Part shown: positions 28,027 through 36,827 of the stretch, piece after piece
Numbering within the stretch: position 1 is the stretch's first letter
Layout of the letters: every line of letters begins with the position of its first letter
NCBI RefSeq assembly: GCF_040529055.1
Contig: NZ_CP132342.1
Span: 4,400,001 to 4,464,000 of the forward strand
DNA length: 64,000 nt
DNA from: Xanthomonas sontii
GTDB taxonomy: Bacteria > Pseudomonadota > Gammaproteobacteria > Xanthomonadales > Xanthomonadaceae
Direction of reading: 5' to 3'
Program-made: the position numbers and the translations under genes
Notes under the pieces: model-generated
Told to the model about the DNA's origin: nothing
What the model saw: only the letters and a program-made list of their open reading frames with translations
The model's database searches: none

Positions 28027-29157
28027 TCACACACTCCAGATCTCGCCGAACACCCGTTCGAAATTCGCTCCCAGCACCTTTTCGGCGACCCGGGCACTGT
28101 AGCCCTGGCGCAGCAGCGCGTCGGCGACGCGTTCGAGCTTGCGCGGGGTGTTGGCGTCGGGCAGATAGGGCAGACGGTTCTCGCCCGGGGCGCCGATGCC
28201 GTCGCGACGGCGCTGCACCAGGTCTTCCTCGAAGGCGCGCCGGTCCTGCTCGGTGATCGGGAAGAACAGCGAGTCGGTGCCGATGCCGACATGGTCCTCG
28301 CCACACACGTCCAGGGCGTGCTGCAGATGACGCAGGTAGTCGGCCAGCTGCGGCTGGCGGCTGTCCTCGGTCAGGAACGGCAGCATGTACACGCCCATCA
28401 CTCCGCCCTTGTCGGCCAGCGCGCGCAGTTCGGCGTCCTGCTTGTTGCGCGGATGCACGAACACCGCGGCGCAACCGGCATGGGTGATGACGGGCGGACG
28501 CTGCGACAGCGCAATGCCGTCGCGGGTGGTCTGCAGGTTGCAATGGCTGAGATCCAGCGCCACGCCGAGCCGGTTCATGCGCGCGATGGCGTCGCGGCCG
28601 AGCGCGGTGACACCGCCCGTGTCGCCGTCCAGGCAGCCCACGCCGAACGGCGTGGTGCGGTTGTAGGTCAGTTGCATGACCCGCACCCCGAGCTGGCGGA
28701 ACAGGTCGATGCGCGCGGGCTTGTCCTCCAGCATCGCTGCCGATTCGAAGGAGAAGATCAGCGCGACGCGCCCCTCGCGCTTGGCGCGGCGCAGGTCGGC
28801 CGGCTGCAGCACCTTGAGGAAATGCTCGGGATAGCGCTCGACCAGCGCCTGCGCGGCGGCGATGTCCTGCACGGCGGTCTCGAAGTCGCCGGCCGCACCG
28901 CCCAGCGTGGTCTTCAGCGCCGACACGCCGGAGTCGCGCAATTGCTGCAACAGCTGCGGTGCATCCGGGCCATCGAATACCTGCCCGATCGAGGCCAGGA
29001 CGTTGGCGTCGAGCACCAGCGCACGCCGGTACAGCGCGTCGGCATCGTGCGCACCGGCAGCGGCGGCGCCCGCGATGGCGGCCCCGGGCAGCACGCCGGC
29101 CACTGCGCCCGCGGCAGCGGCGCCCAGGCATTGCCGCCGCGTCCATCCCTTGCTCAT
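28027..29157 (-). CDS. Membrane-dipeptidase-like protein (peptidase family M19)
   Basis: A 376-residue exported protein of the renal dipeptidase fold. The N-terminus MSKGWTRRQCLGAAAAGAVAGVLPG looks like a Tat signal (twin Arg) with a possible lipobox-like Cys. The barrel keeps several metal-site segments: Glu in LIFSFESAAMLED, His in ALDLSHCN, His in VITHAGCAA and Asp in HVGIGTDSLFF. However, the first ligand pair, normally an HxD in a DGHND motif after strand 1, is replaced by VLDANVLAS. Either the metal centre is altered or the protein is a divergent subfamily, as with PvdM-type proteins. The ATG at 29157 precedes the signal peptide. It is divergent from the antiporter gene. Confidence 0.82.
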   Translation of the reverse strand: MSKGWTRRQCLGAAAAGAVAGVLPGAAIAGAAAAGAHDADALYRRALVLDANVLASIGQVFDGPDAPQLLQQLRDSGVSALKTTLGGAAGDFETAVQDIAAAQALVERYPEHFLKVLQPADLRRAKREGRVALIFSFESAAMLEDKPARIDLFRQLGVRVMQLTYNRTTPFGVGCLDGDTGGVTALGRDAIARMNRLGVALDLSHCNLQTTRDGIALSQRPPVITHAGCAAVFVHPRNKQDAELRALADKGGVMGVYMLPFLTEDSRQPQLADYLRHLQHALDVCGEDHVGIGTDSLFFPITEQDRRAFEEDLVQRRRDGIGAPGENRLPYLPDANTPRKLERVADALLRQGYSARVAEKVLGANFERVFGEIWSV

Positions 29158-29333
29158 CGCTTCGCTCCCCGGTGCGTCCTGCGGTGTCGGTCCGCATGCG
29201 TGTACGGCCTGCGCCATGCGCGCGCCAGGCACCATACCGCAAACGCGCCCCGCCCCACCATGTGCGGCGCGGCCGCGTGGATTTCATCGCCACGGCCTCC
29301 TATCATCCGCCGACACTTCCAGGACGGCCGCCC

Positions 29334-30599
29334 ATGACCACCCCGCAGATGTCGGTGTATTTCTTCCTGCAGGCGGCGGTGATCCTGCTGGTATGCCGGC
29401 TGGTCGGCCTGCTGGCCAGGCGCCTGGGCCAGCCGCAGGTGGTCGGCGAGATGATCGCCGGCGTGGCGCTGGGGCCGTCGCTGTTCGGCGCGCTGCTGCC
29501 GGACCTGCAGCAGGCGCTGTTCCCCAAGCCGACCCTGGACATGCTGTACGTGGCCGCGCAGTTCGGCGTGGGCCTGTACATGTTCCTGGTCGGCACCGAT
29601 TTCCGCGGCGAGCACTTCCGCACGCGCTACCGCAGCGCGATGGGCGTGTCGCTGGCCGGCATCGCCGTGCCGTTCGTGCTCGCCTTCGTGCTGGCGCCAT
29701 GGCTGCTGCACGTGCCCGGACTGTTCTCGGCCAAGGCCAAGCTGCTGGAGGCGTCGCTGTTCCTGGGCGCGGCCATCGCCATCACCGCCTTCCCGATGCT
29801 GGCGCGGATCATCCACGAGCGCGGCCTCACCGGCAGCCCGCTGGGCACGCTGGCGTTGACCGCCGGCGCGGTCGACGACGCCGCGGCCTGGTGCATCCTC
29901 GCGCTGGTGCTGGCCAGCTTCGGCGGCAGCTGGGGCAGCGCCTATCTGGCGATCGGCGGCGGCGTGGGCTACGCGCTGTTCATGCTGCTGGTCGGCCGCC
30001 ACTGGCTGCGCCGCCTGGCCGACCACGTGCGCCCCGAGCAACCGCTGAGCGCCGGGGTGCTGGCGGTGGTGCTGATGCTGTTCTGCGTCAGCGCCTGGGC
30101 GATGGACGCGATCGGCATCCACGCGGTGTTCGGCGGTTTCCTGCTCGGCGCCTGCCTGCCCAAGGGCGCTCTGACCGAAAAACTGCGCGAGCAATTGCAG
30201 CCGTTCGTGGTGGTGTTCCTGCTGCCGATGTTCTTCACCTTCTCCGGGCTCAAGACCGAGCTGAGCGTGCTGCTGGACCCGCAGATCCTGCTGGCCGCCG
30301 GCGCGGTCCTGCTGGCCTCGTTCCTGGGCAAGGGCATCGCCTGCTGGGCCGCGGCGCGGATCAGCGGCGAGACCAACCGCAATGCGATGGCGATCGGCGC
30401 ACTGATGAACGCGCGCGGCCTGATGGAGCTGATCATCATCAACATCGGCCTGCAGGCCGGGGTTATCGAACAGGGCCTGTTCTCGATCCTGGTGCTGATG
30501 GCCATCACCTCCACGCTGATGGCCACCCCGCTGTTCAACTGGGTGATGCGCCGCGCGGGCGGCGACGCGCTGCCGGCGGTGGCGGGCGGGAGACCCTGA
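29334..30599 (+). CDS. Cation:proton antiporter, CPA2/Kef-type
   Basis: Inner-membrane monovalent cation/proton antiporter of 421 residues. About 12 transmembrane helices are visible, with the CPA2 landmarks GQPQVVGEMIAGVALGPSLFG in helix 2, FLVGTDFRGEHFR, the substrate-site pattern IAITAFPMLARII followed by the paired aspartates in TAGAVDDAAAW, and GGFLLGACLPKG. Only the membrane domain is present; the C-terminal TrkA-N (KTN) regulatory domain of KefB/KefC is absent, so it is not a glutathione-gated Kef system. The start is at 29334. No operon partner is evident; the divergent neighbour is the dipeptidase-like gene. Confidence 0.9.
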   Translation: MTTPQMSVYFFLQAAVILLVCRLVGLLARRLGQPQVVGEMIAGVALGPSLFGALLPDLQQALFPKPTLDMLYVAAQFGVGLYMFLVGTDFRGEHFRTRYRSAMGVSLAGIAVPFVLAFVLAPWLLHVPGLFSAKAKLLEASLFLGAAIAITAFPMLARIIHERGLTGSPLGTLALTAGAVDDAAAWCILALVLASFGGSWGSAYLAIGGGVGYALFMLLVGRHWLRRLADHVRPEQPLSAGVLAVVLMLFCVSAWAMDAIGIHAVFGGFLLGACLPKGALTEKLREQLQPFVVVFLLPMFFTFSGLKTELSVLLDPQILLAAGAVLLASFLGKGIACWAAARISGETNRNAMAIGALMNARGLMELIIINIGLQAGVIEQGLFSILVLMAITSTLMATPLFNWVMRRAGGDALPAVAGGRP

Positions 30600-30662
30600 G
30601 GCGCGCACGCATTCGGCGGCGCGTCGCCGACACCGCACACGGATGCAGGAAGCAACGCGGCG

Positions 30663-31382
30663 TCAGAGCGGCGTCAGCCGCCACAGGCCGTAGGGATTGG
30701 CGAACAGGTCGCCGGGCTGGAACTGGCTGCTGGCTTCGGCCTGGATCCGGTAGCGCGGCGCATCCGCCGCGACCGAGAAGGTATGGCCGGCGCGCACGTC
30801 GGGCGCTTCGTTGAACAGGTAGCAGGTGAAGGTGTGCAGCAGGGCGACCGGGTCGGATGCCGCCTGCGCCGCGACGATCGCGTCCTTCATGCCGAACTGG
30901 TGCATGCCGCAGGAGTGGACCTGCTCGCCGGTGATGTTCAACACATAGGCGCGGTGGGCGCTGCCTAGCGACAGGTCCGCGCACAGTTGCCGCCAGTCGG
31001 CGGGGCTGTGGGCGACGCCGCTGCTTTCCACCTTCACCCCCAGGCCGCCGGCGTCCAGCAACGCCGCAGCCGCGCGCATCATCGTCTCCGCACGCACCCG
31101 CGAGCCGCCGGCACCGATCAGGTAGACGACGGACGCATGCGTCCGGATACGCGCCATGTCGGCCGAGCCCCGCCAATGCGGGCCGGCGGCGGCGAACGCG
31201 GCGGCCATGCGCGCATCGTGCGGTTCGTACTGCAGCTCACATGCCTGGCCGCTGTCCATGTGCATCAGCACCAGCCCGGCGAACAGGTAGCCACCGCTGT
31301 CCTGGACGATGCGCGCGAGCAGTTCGGACCGATCCAGCCATGGGCCGGGAATGCACAGCACGATCTTGGGAGGTTCGATCAC
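30663..31382 (-). CDS. Protein of unknown function (possibly DUF4261)
   Basis: A 239-residue soluble protein. No signal peptide or membrane segment is visible. The N-terminal part (VLCIPGPWLDRSELLARIVQ, YLFAGLVLMHMDSGQACELQYEPHDARM) and the C-terminal part (LLHTFTCYLFNEAPDVRAGHTFSVAADAPRYRI) loosely recall the uncharacterised DUF4261 group, but I cannot confirm this. The GTG at 31382 was chosen because AAGGAG lies 9 bases upstream; an in-frame ATG at 31430 has no ribosome site. It lies 92 bases downstream of the second GST gene on the same strand. Confidence 0.75.
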   Translation of the reverse strand: MIEPPKIVLCIPGPWLDRSELLARIVQDSGGYLFAGLVLMHMDSGQACELQYEPHDARMAAAFAAAGPHWRGSADMARIRTHASVVYLIGAGGSRVRAETMMRAAAALLDAGGLGVKVESSGVAHSPADWRQLCADLSLGSAHRAYVLNITGEQVHSCGMHQFGMKDAIVAAQAASDPVALLHTFTCYLFNEAPDVRAGHTFSVAADAPRYRIQAEASSQFQPGDLFANPYGLWRLTPL

Positions 31383-31474
31383 GGGTAGCGGCTCCTTGCC
31401 GTCAGGTGGGAGCGAGCGGTTGACGGGCATGGCCACCGCCGCGACGGCACCGTCCCCCGCCGGAAACGCCGCAC

Positions 31475-32095
31475 TCAGGTCAGCGCCGTCATCACGCCCT
31501 TGCGATAGGCCGGGCGCTGCTGCAGACGTTGGTACCAGGCGTGCAGGTGCGGTAGTGCCGGGCGTTCGATCGGCATCTCGAACCAGGCATAGGCGAAGCT
31601 GCCCAACGGGATGTCGCCCATGGCGAAGTGCTCGCCCGACAGCCAGGGCTGTTGTGACAGTGCGGCGTCGGCGGTGTGCAACAGCTCGGCCGATTGTTCC
31701 AGCGCGGCGGCGATCCTGGCTGCATCGCGCTGTTCCGGCGCGGTGCGCAACACGCCCCAGAACAGATCGCGGAAGGCGCCGGCGAAGCGCGAGGTGGTCC
31801 AGTCCATCCACTTGTCGCCGTGCGCGCGCAGCACCGGGTCCTGCGGGTACAGCGTGTCCGGGGCGTAGCGCGCGGCCAGGTAGCGGACGATGGCATTGGA
31901 TTCCCACAGCGCCAGGCCATCATCCTCGATCGCCGGCACCAGGCCATTGGGATTGAGCGCGCGATAGGCCGGCTGATCGTTGCCGCCGAACGCGCCGCCG
32001 ACCTCGATGGAGGTGTAGGCCAGGCCGATCTCCTCCGCGCACCACAGCACCTTGCGCACGTTGCTCGAATTGTGGCGGCCCCAGATGGTCAGCAT
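31475..32095 (-). CDS. Glutathione S-transferase family protein
   Basis: A 206-residue GST. The thioredoxin-like N-terminal domain begins MLTIWGRHNSSNVRKVLWCAEEIGL, with a Ser in the catalytic turn (HNSSNVRK), then the cis-Pro loop NGLVPAIEDDGLALWESNAIVRYLAARY that binds the glutathione gamma-glutamyl group. The helical domain contains WMDWTTSRFAGAFRDLFW and the capping motif WLSGEHFAMGDIPLGSFAYAWF. The ATG at 32095 is at the exact start of the domain. It lies 46 bases after yjfF on the same strand and may be the tail of the sugar-transport operon, though no functional link is obvious. Confidence 0.92.
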   Translation of the reverse strand: MLTIWGRHNSSNVRKVLWCAEEIGLAYTSIEVGGAFGGNDQPAYRALNPNGLVPAIEDDGLALWESNAIVRYLAARYAPDTLYPQDPVLRAHGDKWMDWTTSRFAGAFRDLFWGVLRTAPEQRDAARIAAALEQSAELLHTADAALSQQPWLSGEHFAMGDIPLGSFAYAWFEMPIERPALPHLHAWYQRLQQRPAYRKGVMTALT

Positions 32096-32141
32096 GTCGG
32101 CGCTCCGGTTGCGGTTGCCGAATTCTACGCCGCCGTGCCGC

Positions 32142-33167
32142 TCACTCGCTCGCCGCACCCTGCGGCAGGCGCCGGGTCAGCAGTCGCTGCAACAGGCAGA
32201 ACAGCAGCAACAGGCCACCGATCACGATGCGCGTCCACCACGAGCTGAGCGTGCCGTCGAACACGATCAGGGTCTGGATCGCGCCCAGGATCAGCACGCC
32301 GAACAGGGTGCCGATCACGTAGCCGCTGCCGCCTGCCAGCAGCGTGCCGCCGATCACCACCGCGGCGATGGCGTCCAGTTCCAGGCCCTGCGCATGCAGG
32401 CTGTAGCCGGACAGCATGTAAAACGTGCACACCACCCCGGCCAGCGCCGAGCAGAAGCCGCTGAAGGCGTAGACGCGCACCTGCGTCGCCTCCACCGGCA
32501 GGCCCATCAGCCGCGCCGAGGCCTCGCTGCCGCCAAGCGCGTACACGCAGCGGCCGAAGCGGGTGCATTGGGTCAGCCACATGCCCAGCGCCACCATCGC
32601 CAGCGCGATCAACGCACCGATCGACAGCGACACGTCGCCGCCCAGCGGCAGCCGCGCCTGCGCGATCGCGGTGTACAGCGGGTCGGTGATCGGAATCGAA
32701 TCGACGCTGATCAGGTAACTGGCGCCGCGCGCCAGGAACATGCCGGCCAGGGTCACCACGAACGGCTGCAGGCGGTAGCGCTGGATCAGCAGGCCCATGA
32801 ACCCACCGAAGACGCTGCCGAGCAGCAGCACCAGCGGGATCGCCGCCAGCGGCGACCAGCCGTGGCGCTCGACCAGCGATGCCGACAGCACGGTGGTGAA
32901 CGCCAGCACCGCGCCCACCGACAGGTCGATGCCGCCGCTGAGGATCACCAGGCTCATGCCCACCGCGGCAATGCACAGGAAGGCGTTGTCGATCAGCAGA
33001 TTGGCCAGCACCTGCGGCGCCAGGAAGCCGTCGTAGAGCACGCCGCCGGCCGCGAGCATGGCCACGAACAGCGCCACGGTGATCGCCAGCGGCAGGCGGG
33101 CGCCCTGCAGCACGCCCGCAGCCTTGCGCAGGCCGGACCCAACCGGGCGTGGAGCCGCCGCGCTCAT
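32142..33167 (-). CDS. yjfF: Sugar ABC transporter permease YjfF
   Basis: Second membrane subunit of a YtfQRT-YjfF type sugar importer (341 residues). It is of the RbsC/BPD_transp_2 class with about nine hydrophobic helices; the family signature VGMSLVILSGGIDLSVGAVLAFTTV is at residues about 64-88, and RFGRCVYALGGSEASARLMGL, the loop contacting the ATPase, is in the second half. Its start codon overlaps the ytfT stop codon in ATGA, which indicates translational coupling. In E. coli the system imports galactofuranose; here the associated enzymes point to L-arabinose or a related furanose/pyranose. Confidence 0.93.
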   Translation of the reverse strand: MSAAAPRPVGSGLRKAAGVLQGARLPLAITVALFVAMLAAGGVLYDGFLAPQVLANLLIDNAFLCIAAVGMSLVILSGGIDLSVGAVLAFTTVLSASLVERHGWSPLAAIPLVLLLGSVFGGFMGLLIQRYRLQPFVVTLAGMFLARGASYLISVDSIPITDPLYTAIAQARLPLGGDVSLSIGALIALAMVALGMWLTQCTRFGRCVYALGGSEASARLMGLPVEATQVRVYAFSGFCSALAGVVCTFYMLSGYSLHAQGLELDAIAAVVIGGTLLAGGSGYVIGTLFGVLILGAIQTLIVFDGTLSSWWTRIVIGGLLLLFCLLQRLLTRRLPQGAASE

Positions 33168-34219
33168 GGCCGCACCTGCGGCGGCGGCCGCCGGATCCAG
33201 CCGCGCAGGTGGGCGCGGAAGGTCGGCGATTGCAGCAGCATCACCGCGAACACCAGCAGCGCCTTGATCAGCATGGTGACCTGCGCCGGCACGCCGAAGG
33301 CGTAGATGGTCGCGGTCAGAGTCTGGATGATCAACGCGCCGATCACGCTGCCGGCCAGGCTGAAGCGGCCACCATCGAGCAGCGTGCCGCCGAGCGTGAC
33401 CGCGAGGATCGCGTCCAGTTCCATCAGTTGCCCGGCGTTGTTGGCGTCGGCGCTCTTGACGTTGGAGCTGATCAGCAACCCGGCCAGGCCGGCGCTGAAC
33501 GCGCAGAACACGTACAGCAGCACCGCGATCAGCCGCGCGCGCACGCCCGCCACACGCGCCGCGCGCGGGTTGTGGCCGATGGCGCGCACGAACAGGCCCA
33601 GCGCGGTGCGCCCCAGCAGCAGTTGCAAGGCCGCGAACACCGCGGCGACCACGAACAAGGCGAACGGCAGGCCGAGCAGGAAGCCGTTGCCCAGGTAGAA
33701 ATAAGGCGGGTAGTAGATGGTCAGGATCTGCCCGTCGCCGATCAGCTGCGCGATGCCGCGCCCGGCCACCATCAGGATCAGCGTGGCGATGATCGGCTGC
33801 ATGCCGACCTTGACCACCAGCAGCCCGTTCCACAGCCCGCACAGCGCCGCCACCAGCAGCGGCGCCAGCAGCACCGCCCACAGCGGGAAGCGGCTGTGCT
33901 CGCCGCCGCCGATCATCCACGCCGCCACCGTCGCGGCGATCGCCACCACCGCGCCGACCGAGATGTCCAGGCCGCGCACCGCGATCACCAGGGTCATGCC
34001 CATCGCCACCAGCGCCAGCGGCGCGGCACGGTTGCCGATGTCGACCAGGTTGCCGTAGAGATGGCCGTCGCGCCATTGCAGGCTCAGGAAGCCGGGGTCG
34101 AACAGGCCATTGCCGAGCAGCAGCACCGCCAGCGTCGCCAGCGGCCAGAACAACGGATGCGCGCGCAGCCGCGCCGACCAGCGCGATGCGGTGGTGTCGG
34201 GCGTGGCGGTGGCGCTCAT
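33164..34219 (-). CDS. ytfT: Sugar ABC transporter permease YtfT
   Basis: First membrane subunit of the importer (351 residues, about nine hydrophobic helices). The class signature MGMTLVIAVRGLDISVGAVVAIAATVAAW and the ATPase-contact loop LGLFVRAIGHNPRAARVAGVRARLI are present. Paralogue of YjfF; the pair forms the heterodimeric channel. Start and stop overlap the neighbouring genes by 4 bases (ATGA) on both sides, giving a tight ytfR-ytfT-yjfF unit. Confidence 0.93.
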   Translation of the reverse strand: MSATATPDTTASRWSARLRAHPLFWPLATLAVLLLGNGLFDPGFLSLQWRDGHLYGNLVDIGNRAAPLALVAMGMTLVIAVRGLDISVGAVVAIAATVAAWMIGGGEHSRFPLWAVLLAPLLVAALCGLWNGLLVVKVGMQPIIATLILMVAGRGIAQLIGDGQILTIYYPPYFYLGNGFLLGLPFALFVVAAVFAALQLLLGRTALGLFVRAIGHNPRAARVAGVRARLIAVLLYVFCAFSAGLAGLLISSNVKSADANNAGQLMELDAILAVTLGGTLLDGGRFSLAGSVIGALIIQTLTATIYAFGVPAQVTMLIKALLVFAVMLLQSPTFRAHLRGWIRRPPPQVRP

Positions 34220-35727
34220 GCCGCGCTCCCGGCGATCAGCTCGAAGATCGCGCGCTCGCCGCAACCGCCGGGCAGTTCGCCGACCAGGCGGCGTTCGCGC
34301 AGCACCGCGATGCGGTCGGCGATGCGCGCGATCTCGGCGACCTCGGCGGAGATGAACAGCACCGCCATGCCCTCGCGGGCCAGGGCCAGGATCCGGGTCA
34401 TGATCTCCTGCTTGGCGGCGATGTCGATGCCGCGGGTGGGTTCGTCCAGGATCAGCAACCGCGGCCGCGTCGCCAGCCAGCGCGCCAGCACCACCTTCTG
34501 CTGGTTGCCGCCGGACAGCAGCCCCACCGGCGTCTCCAGGCTGGCGGTCTTGATGCCCAGCACGTCCACGTAGCCCTGCGCGATGCGCAGCTGCTCGGCC
34601 GGCGCCAGGAACCGGCGCAGGCCCATGCGCGCCTGCAAGGCCAGCACGATGTTCTCGCGCACCGACAGTTCGGCGACGATACCCTCGGTCTTGCGTTCTT
34701 CCGGGCACAGCGCCAGGCCGTGGGCGATCGCGTCGGGTGGGCCGCGCAGCGCCACGTCGCGGCCGTCGATCGCCACGCGGCCGCGATCGGCACGGTCCAG
34801 CCCGAACAGCAACCGCGCCAGTTCGGTGCGGCCGGCGCCGAGCAGGCCGGCCAGGCCCAGCACCTGGCCTTGGCGCAGTTGCAGGTCGACCGGCTGCAAC
34901 TGGCCGCGCCGGCCCAGACCCTGCGCCTGCAGCAGCGGCGCCGCGTCCTCGGGCGCGGCCGCGCGCACCGCGGCGGCCGCGGCGCTGGCCGGGTCGAGCG
35001 CGCGCCCGACCATCGCCGCGACCAGGTGCGGCGCCGGCAATTCCGCCGGCGTGTATTCGCCGACCAGGCGCCCGTTGCGCAGCACGCTGATGCGGTCAGC
35101 CACCGCGTACACCTGGTCCAGGAAGTGGGTGACGAACAGGATCGCCATGCCGCCATCACGCAGCGCGCGCATCACCCGGAACAGTTCGGCCACCTCGCCT
35201 TCGTCGAGGCTGGAGGTGGGTTCGTCGAGGATCAGCACCCGCGCCGACACCCCGACCGCGCGGGCGATCGCCACCATCTGCTGCACCGCCACCGGATAGC
35301 TGCCCAGCGCGCGCCGCACATCGATGGCGATGCCCAAACGCTGCAGGCCCGCCTCGGCCTCGCGCTCGACCCGGCGCCAGTCGATGCGCCGCAGCCAGCC
35401 GCGCAGCGGGTAGCGGCCGGCGAACAGGTTCTCGGCCACCGACAGGTTCGGGCACAGGTTCACTTCCTGGTACACGGTGCTGATGCCGAGCCGTTGCGCC
35501 TGCTGCGGCGACGCCGGCGCGACCACCGCGCCATCCAGCGCGATGCGCCCGGCGTCGGCGGCGGTCACGCCGGTGAGCAGCTTGATCAGGGTCGACTTGC
35601 CGGCGCCGTTCTGGCCCATCAACGCGTGGATCTCGCCGCCGCGCAAACGCAGCGCCACGTCCTCCAGCGCGGCCACGCCGGCATAGGCCTTGCTCAGTCC
35701 CTGCGCCTCCAGCACCAGCAGATGCAT
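34216..35727 (-). CDS. ytfR: Sugar ABC transporter ATP-binding protein YtfR
   Basis: The 503-residue ATPase carries two fused nucleotide-binding domains, as in RbsA/MglA/AraG. Domain 1 has Walker A GQNGAGKST, the signature SYPVAVQQMVAIARAV and Walker B VLILDEPTSSL. Domain 2 has the altered P-loop GLLGAGRTE usual in the second half of this class, the signature LLSGGNQQKVVLARWL and LLILDEPTRGID. It energises the YtfT-YjfF channel at the cytoplasmic face. It lies 10 bases after ytfQ. Confidence 0.95.
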   Translation of the reverse strand: MHLLVLEAQGLSKAYAGVAALEDVALRLRGGEIHALMGQNGAGKSTLIKLLTGVTAADAGRIALDGAVVAPASPQQAQRLGISTVYQEVNLCPNLSVAENLFAGRYPLRGWLRRIDWRRVEREAEAGLQRLGIAIDVRRALGSYPVAVQQMVAIARAVGVSARVLILDEPTSSLDEGEVAELFRVMRALRDGGMAILFVTHFLDQVYAVADRISVLRNGRLVGEYTPAELPAPHLVAAMVGRALDPASAAAAAVRAAAPEDAAPLLQAQGLGRRGQLQPVDLQLRQGQVLGLAGLLGAGRTELARLLFGLDRADRGRVAIDGRDVALRGPPDAIAHGLALCPEERKTEGIVAELSVRENIVLALQARMGLRRFLAPAEQLRIAQGYVDVLGIKTASLETPVGLLSGGNQQKVVLARWLATRPRLLILDEPTRGIDIAAKQEIMTRILALAREGMAVLFISAEVAEIARIADRIAVLRERRLVGELPGGCGERAIFELIAGSAA

Positions 35728-35737
35728 GCGCGCGGCC

Positions 35738-36730
35738 TCAGTACTTGCGCTTGGGCAGTTCGGCCGCGGCCTGGTCCTGGGTGTACACCGACTCCTCCAC
35801 CACGATGCGCTTGGGCAGCGGCTTGCCGGCCTTGAGGTCGCGGATGGCCTGCACCAGTTGCGGGCCCAGCAGCGGATTGCATTCGACGGTGACGTTGAGC
35901 TTGCCGGCCTGCATCGCCTCGAACGCGCCCTTCACCCCGTCCACCGAGATCACCAGGATGTCCTTGCCCGGCTTCAGCCCGGCTTCCTCGATCGCCTGGA
36001 TCGCGCCGATCGCCATGTCGTCGTTATGCGCGTAGAGCACATCGATGTTGCGTCCCTCCGACTTCAGGAACGCCTCCATCACTTCCTTGCCCTTGGCGCG
36101 GGTGAAATCGCCGCTTTGCGAGCGCACGATCTGGAAGCGCGGATGCGCCGCCAGGATCTCCTTGAAGCCCTTCATGCGATCGATCGCCGGCGCCGAGCCG
36201 ACGGTGCCCTGCAGTTCGACGATGCGCACCGGTTTGTCGCCGTCCTTCAACGGCGAGCGCTCGACCAGCCAGCGCGCCGCCTTGCGCCCTTCCTCGACGA
36301 AATCCGAACCGATCAGGGTCACGTACAGGCTGTCGTCGGACACTTTCACCGCGCGGTCGGTCAGCACCACCGGGATCTTCGCGGCCTTGGCCTCGCGCAG
36401 CACCGTCTCCCAGCCCGACTCCACCACCGGCGAAAACGCGATCACGTCCACGCGCTGGGCGATGAACGAGCGCAGCGCCTTGATCTGGTTTTCCTGCTTC
36501 TGCTGCGCGTCGGAGAACTTCAGCGTCATGCCGGCATCGGCGACGGCCTGCTTGATCGAGGCGGTGTTGGCAGTGCGCCATTCGCTCTCGGCGCCGACCT
36601 GGCTGAAACCGACGGTGAGTTGCCCGGGCGCCTTGCCGGCGTCCTTGCCGCCGCCGGAACACGCGGCCAGCGCCATCCCCAGCAGTGCCGCGATTCCCAG
36701 CGCCCGCATTCCCGACGTGTGCTTGTGCAT
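35738..36730 (-). CDS. ytfQ: Sugar ABC transporter substrate-binding protein YtfQ
   Basis: Periplasmic binding protein (330 residues) that captures the sugar for YtfRT-YjfF. The signal peptide ends in LGMALAACSGGG, with a Cys that could be lipidated (a lipobox LAAC), unlike the soluble E. coli YtfQ. The two-lobed type I fold is seen in GQLTVGFSQVGAESEWRTANTASIKQA, FIAQRVDVIAFSPVVESGWETVL, VLTDRAV, DVLYAHNDDMAIGAIQAIEEAG and VISVDGVKGAFEAM. Arg and Asp/Asn residues typical of sugar contacts are in place, but specificity cannot be read directly. A GAGGAGGGG ribosome site precedes the ATG at 36730, consistent with high expression. It is 97 bases downstream of the aldehyde dehydrogenase gene. Confidence 0.94.
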   Translation of the reverse strand: MHKHTSGMRALGIAALLGMALAACSGGGKDAGKAPGQLTVGFSQVGAESEWRTANTASIKQAVADAGMTLKFSDAQQKQENQIKALRSFIAQRVDVIAFSPVVESGWETVLREAKAAKIPVVLTDRAVKVSDDSLYVTLIGSDFVEEGRKAARWLVERSPLKDGDKPVRIVELQGTVGSAPAIDRMKGFKEILAAHPRFQIVRSQSGDFTRAKGKEVMEAFLKSEGRNIDVLYAHNDDMAIGAIQAIEEAGLKPGKDILVISVDGVKGAFEAMQAGKLNVTVECNPLLGPQLVQAIRDLKAGKPLPKRIVVEESVYTQDQAAAELPKRKY

Positions 36731-36827
36731 AGCCCCTCCTCGTTGATGGCACGCTGGCGGCGGACGGGCCCGGAGGCCGCGACGCGCCGCCCACCCTCCC
36801 AGGCCGGCGTGCGCTGATTCGATCAGT

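Noticed and set aside
29334..30599. Glutathione-gated KefC potassium efflux system
   Set aside because: The C-terminal TrkA-N domain and the glutathione-binding part are missing, and no KefF-like gene is adjacent.
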